A stretch of DNA of 6,151 nt from JAZDMK01 sp043800975 (GTDB lineage Bacteria; Bacteroidota; Bacteroidia; Bacteroidales; JAHJDW01), in contig JAZDMK010000053.1 of the NCBI GenBank assembly GCA_043800975.1, forward strand, positions 1-6,151, read 5' to 3'. A program made the translations under genes and the position numbers. How positions within the stretch are numbered: the first letter of the stretch is position 1; the number at the start of each line of letters is the position of its first letter. Below are positions 5,783 to 6,151 of the stretch, piece after piece. The notes beneath the pieces were generated by a model. It made no database searches. It saw only the letters and a program-made list of their open reading frames with translations, and was not told where the DNA came from.

Positions 5783-6120
5783 GATTTTGGCCGGACGGTA
5801 AAGAAATCGGGTGTGACGGGAGAGCATGGCGCGCGAACATCAAAACATGGCACCCTGATAGGAAAACATAGCGTCCGAACAGCCAAGCATGGAGACCGAT
5901 CATTGAAAACATGGCGCCTGAACAGTTAAACATGGAGGCTGAACAGTCAAGCATGGCGCCCGAACAGTCAAACATGGAGGCTGAACAGTTAAGCATGGCG
6001 GCCAAACTTACGAATCATGAAGGCCGAACAGCCAAGCATGGAGAGCGGACTGGTGAGCAGGGAGGGCGGACAGTGAAACATGGAATTCTGATGTACTGAT
6101 ATGAGGGGCTTGCAGATTAA
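5783..6120. repeat. Degenerate 21-bp tandem repeat array, about 15 units
   Basis: Units begin with CATGG, have GAACAG at positions 11-16 and end in AA plus a purine. Starts on the + strand are 5825, 5846, 5867, 5888, 5910, 5931, 5952, 5973, 5994, 6016, 6037, 6058 and 6079: all 21 bp apart except two 22-bp units (5888 and 5994). Two decayed units precede in exact phase (5783, 5804), the first matching 14 of 21 positions of a typical unit, and a decayed one may follow (about 6100-6120). The centre (5910-5993) is the most uniform and the edges are most diverged, as expected of a satellite that expands in its middle. There are no unique spacers, so it is not a CRISPR. The 22-bp units and stop codons in the left part argue against one coding frame across it. 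Function unknown. Confidence 0.88.
5910..5993. repeat. 42-bp higher-order duplication inside the 21-bp array
   Basis: Bases 5910-5951 and 5952-5993 are tandem copies of a two-unit block that differ at three of 42 positions, all C/T changes. Within each block the first unit reads CATGGCGCC and ends AAA, while the second reads CATGGAGGCT and ends AAG. The alternating A-B-A-B order shows that a dimer was duplicated as a unit, the most recent visible expansion in the array. Confidence 0.85.
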
Positions 6121-6151
6121 TCGATTTATGTTGCATGTGTTGTATCATATA

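Larger units (their letters stand above)
5553..6151. other. Gene-free stretch between the TPR gene and the window edge
   Basis: No intact gene with family resemblance, tRNA or rRNA is visible here. The left third holds the terminator tail, possible gene fragments and two overlapping short inverted repeats (AACAGCC 5702-5708 with GGCTGTT 5722-5728; CAATTAG 5716-5722 with CTAATTG 5740-5746). The right half is the 21-bp tandem array. The array is more G+C-rich (about half by hand count over two 60-base lines) than a sampled part of the neighbouring TPR gene (about a third). From about 6121 to the end the DNA is AT-rich with nothing I can assign. Confidence 0.7.

Noticed and set aside
5727..6005. 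Minus-strand open frame of 92 codons with Cys/Met-rich heptads
   Set aside because: It is the reverse-strand reading of the same repeats, running on into unrelated DNA without a recognisable protein.
5911..6099. Plus-strand open frame of 62 codons made of heptads (MAPEQLN, MEAEQSS...)
   Set aside because: It exists only because the repeat unit is 21 bp; the composition follows the repeat, the frame changes at the 22-bp unit, the left half of the array has stops in the same register, and the minus strand is open too. No ribosome-binding signal or family likeness.
5783..6120. CRISPR array
   Set aside because: The units are contiguous with no unique spacers, repeats are degenerate and no cas gene is near.

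Overview
The window looks like a chromosomal piece of a Bacteroidota genome. Three things suggest this: a low to middling G+C content in the genes, two perfect TAnnTTTG -7 promoter elements (the Bacteroidota sigma consensus) placed just upstream of the best start codons, and secreted or membrane proteins whose signal peptides end in A-Q, together with the TPR-plus-membrane-anchor architecture common in that phylum. Shine-Dalgarno sequences are weak or absent throughout, as is usual there. I cannot place it below phylum.

Layout. At the left edge (1-144, + strand) is the last 47 codons of a gene whose tail resembles saccharopine dehydrogenase. It converges, with a 2-nt gap, on a two-gene minus-strand operon. 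That operon reads from right to left: a cyanophycin synthetase-family enzyme (3153 down to 496, 885 aa), then a small histidine-phosphotransfer (Hpt) protein whose probable GTG start lies one base beyond the synthetase stop codon. A hairpin covers both convergent stop codons at the left end.

Between 3154 and 3334 is a divergent promoter region with one -7 box for each direction and a pair of 9-bp direct repeats. To the right, on the + strand, lies a second two-gene unit: a signal-peptide plus single-membrane-span coiled-coil protein ending in a SHOCT-like motif (3335-4243), then, 19 nt later, a TPR-repeat protein with a signal peptide and a C-terminal membrane anchor (4263-5552). The anchor is followed by only seven residues where many relatives carry a kinase or DNA-binding output domain. 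A hairpin overlapping the stop codon, followed by a short T run, probably ends the unit.

The last 600 bases hold no intact gene. They contain possible scraps of a frame-broken minus-strand reading frame (about 5581-5760) and then a degenerate tandem array of about fifteen 21-bp units (5783 to about 6120), with a nearly identical 42-bp dimer in its middle.

How they may work together: the synthetase-Hpt pair appears cotranscribed, which would link a non-ribosomal peptide-polymer (or dipeptide ligase) enzyme to a phosphorelay part. The SHOCT/TPR pair looks like a cell-envelope protein-interaction module. A functional tie between the two divergent units through the shared promoter region is only inference. 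The strongest candidates for something undescribed are the synthetase with altered ATP-binding loops coupled to an Hpt protein, and the 21-bp array.
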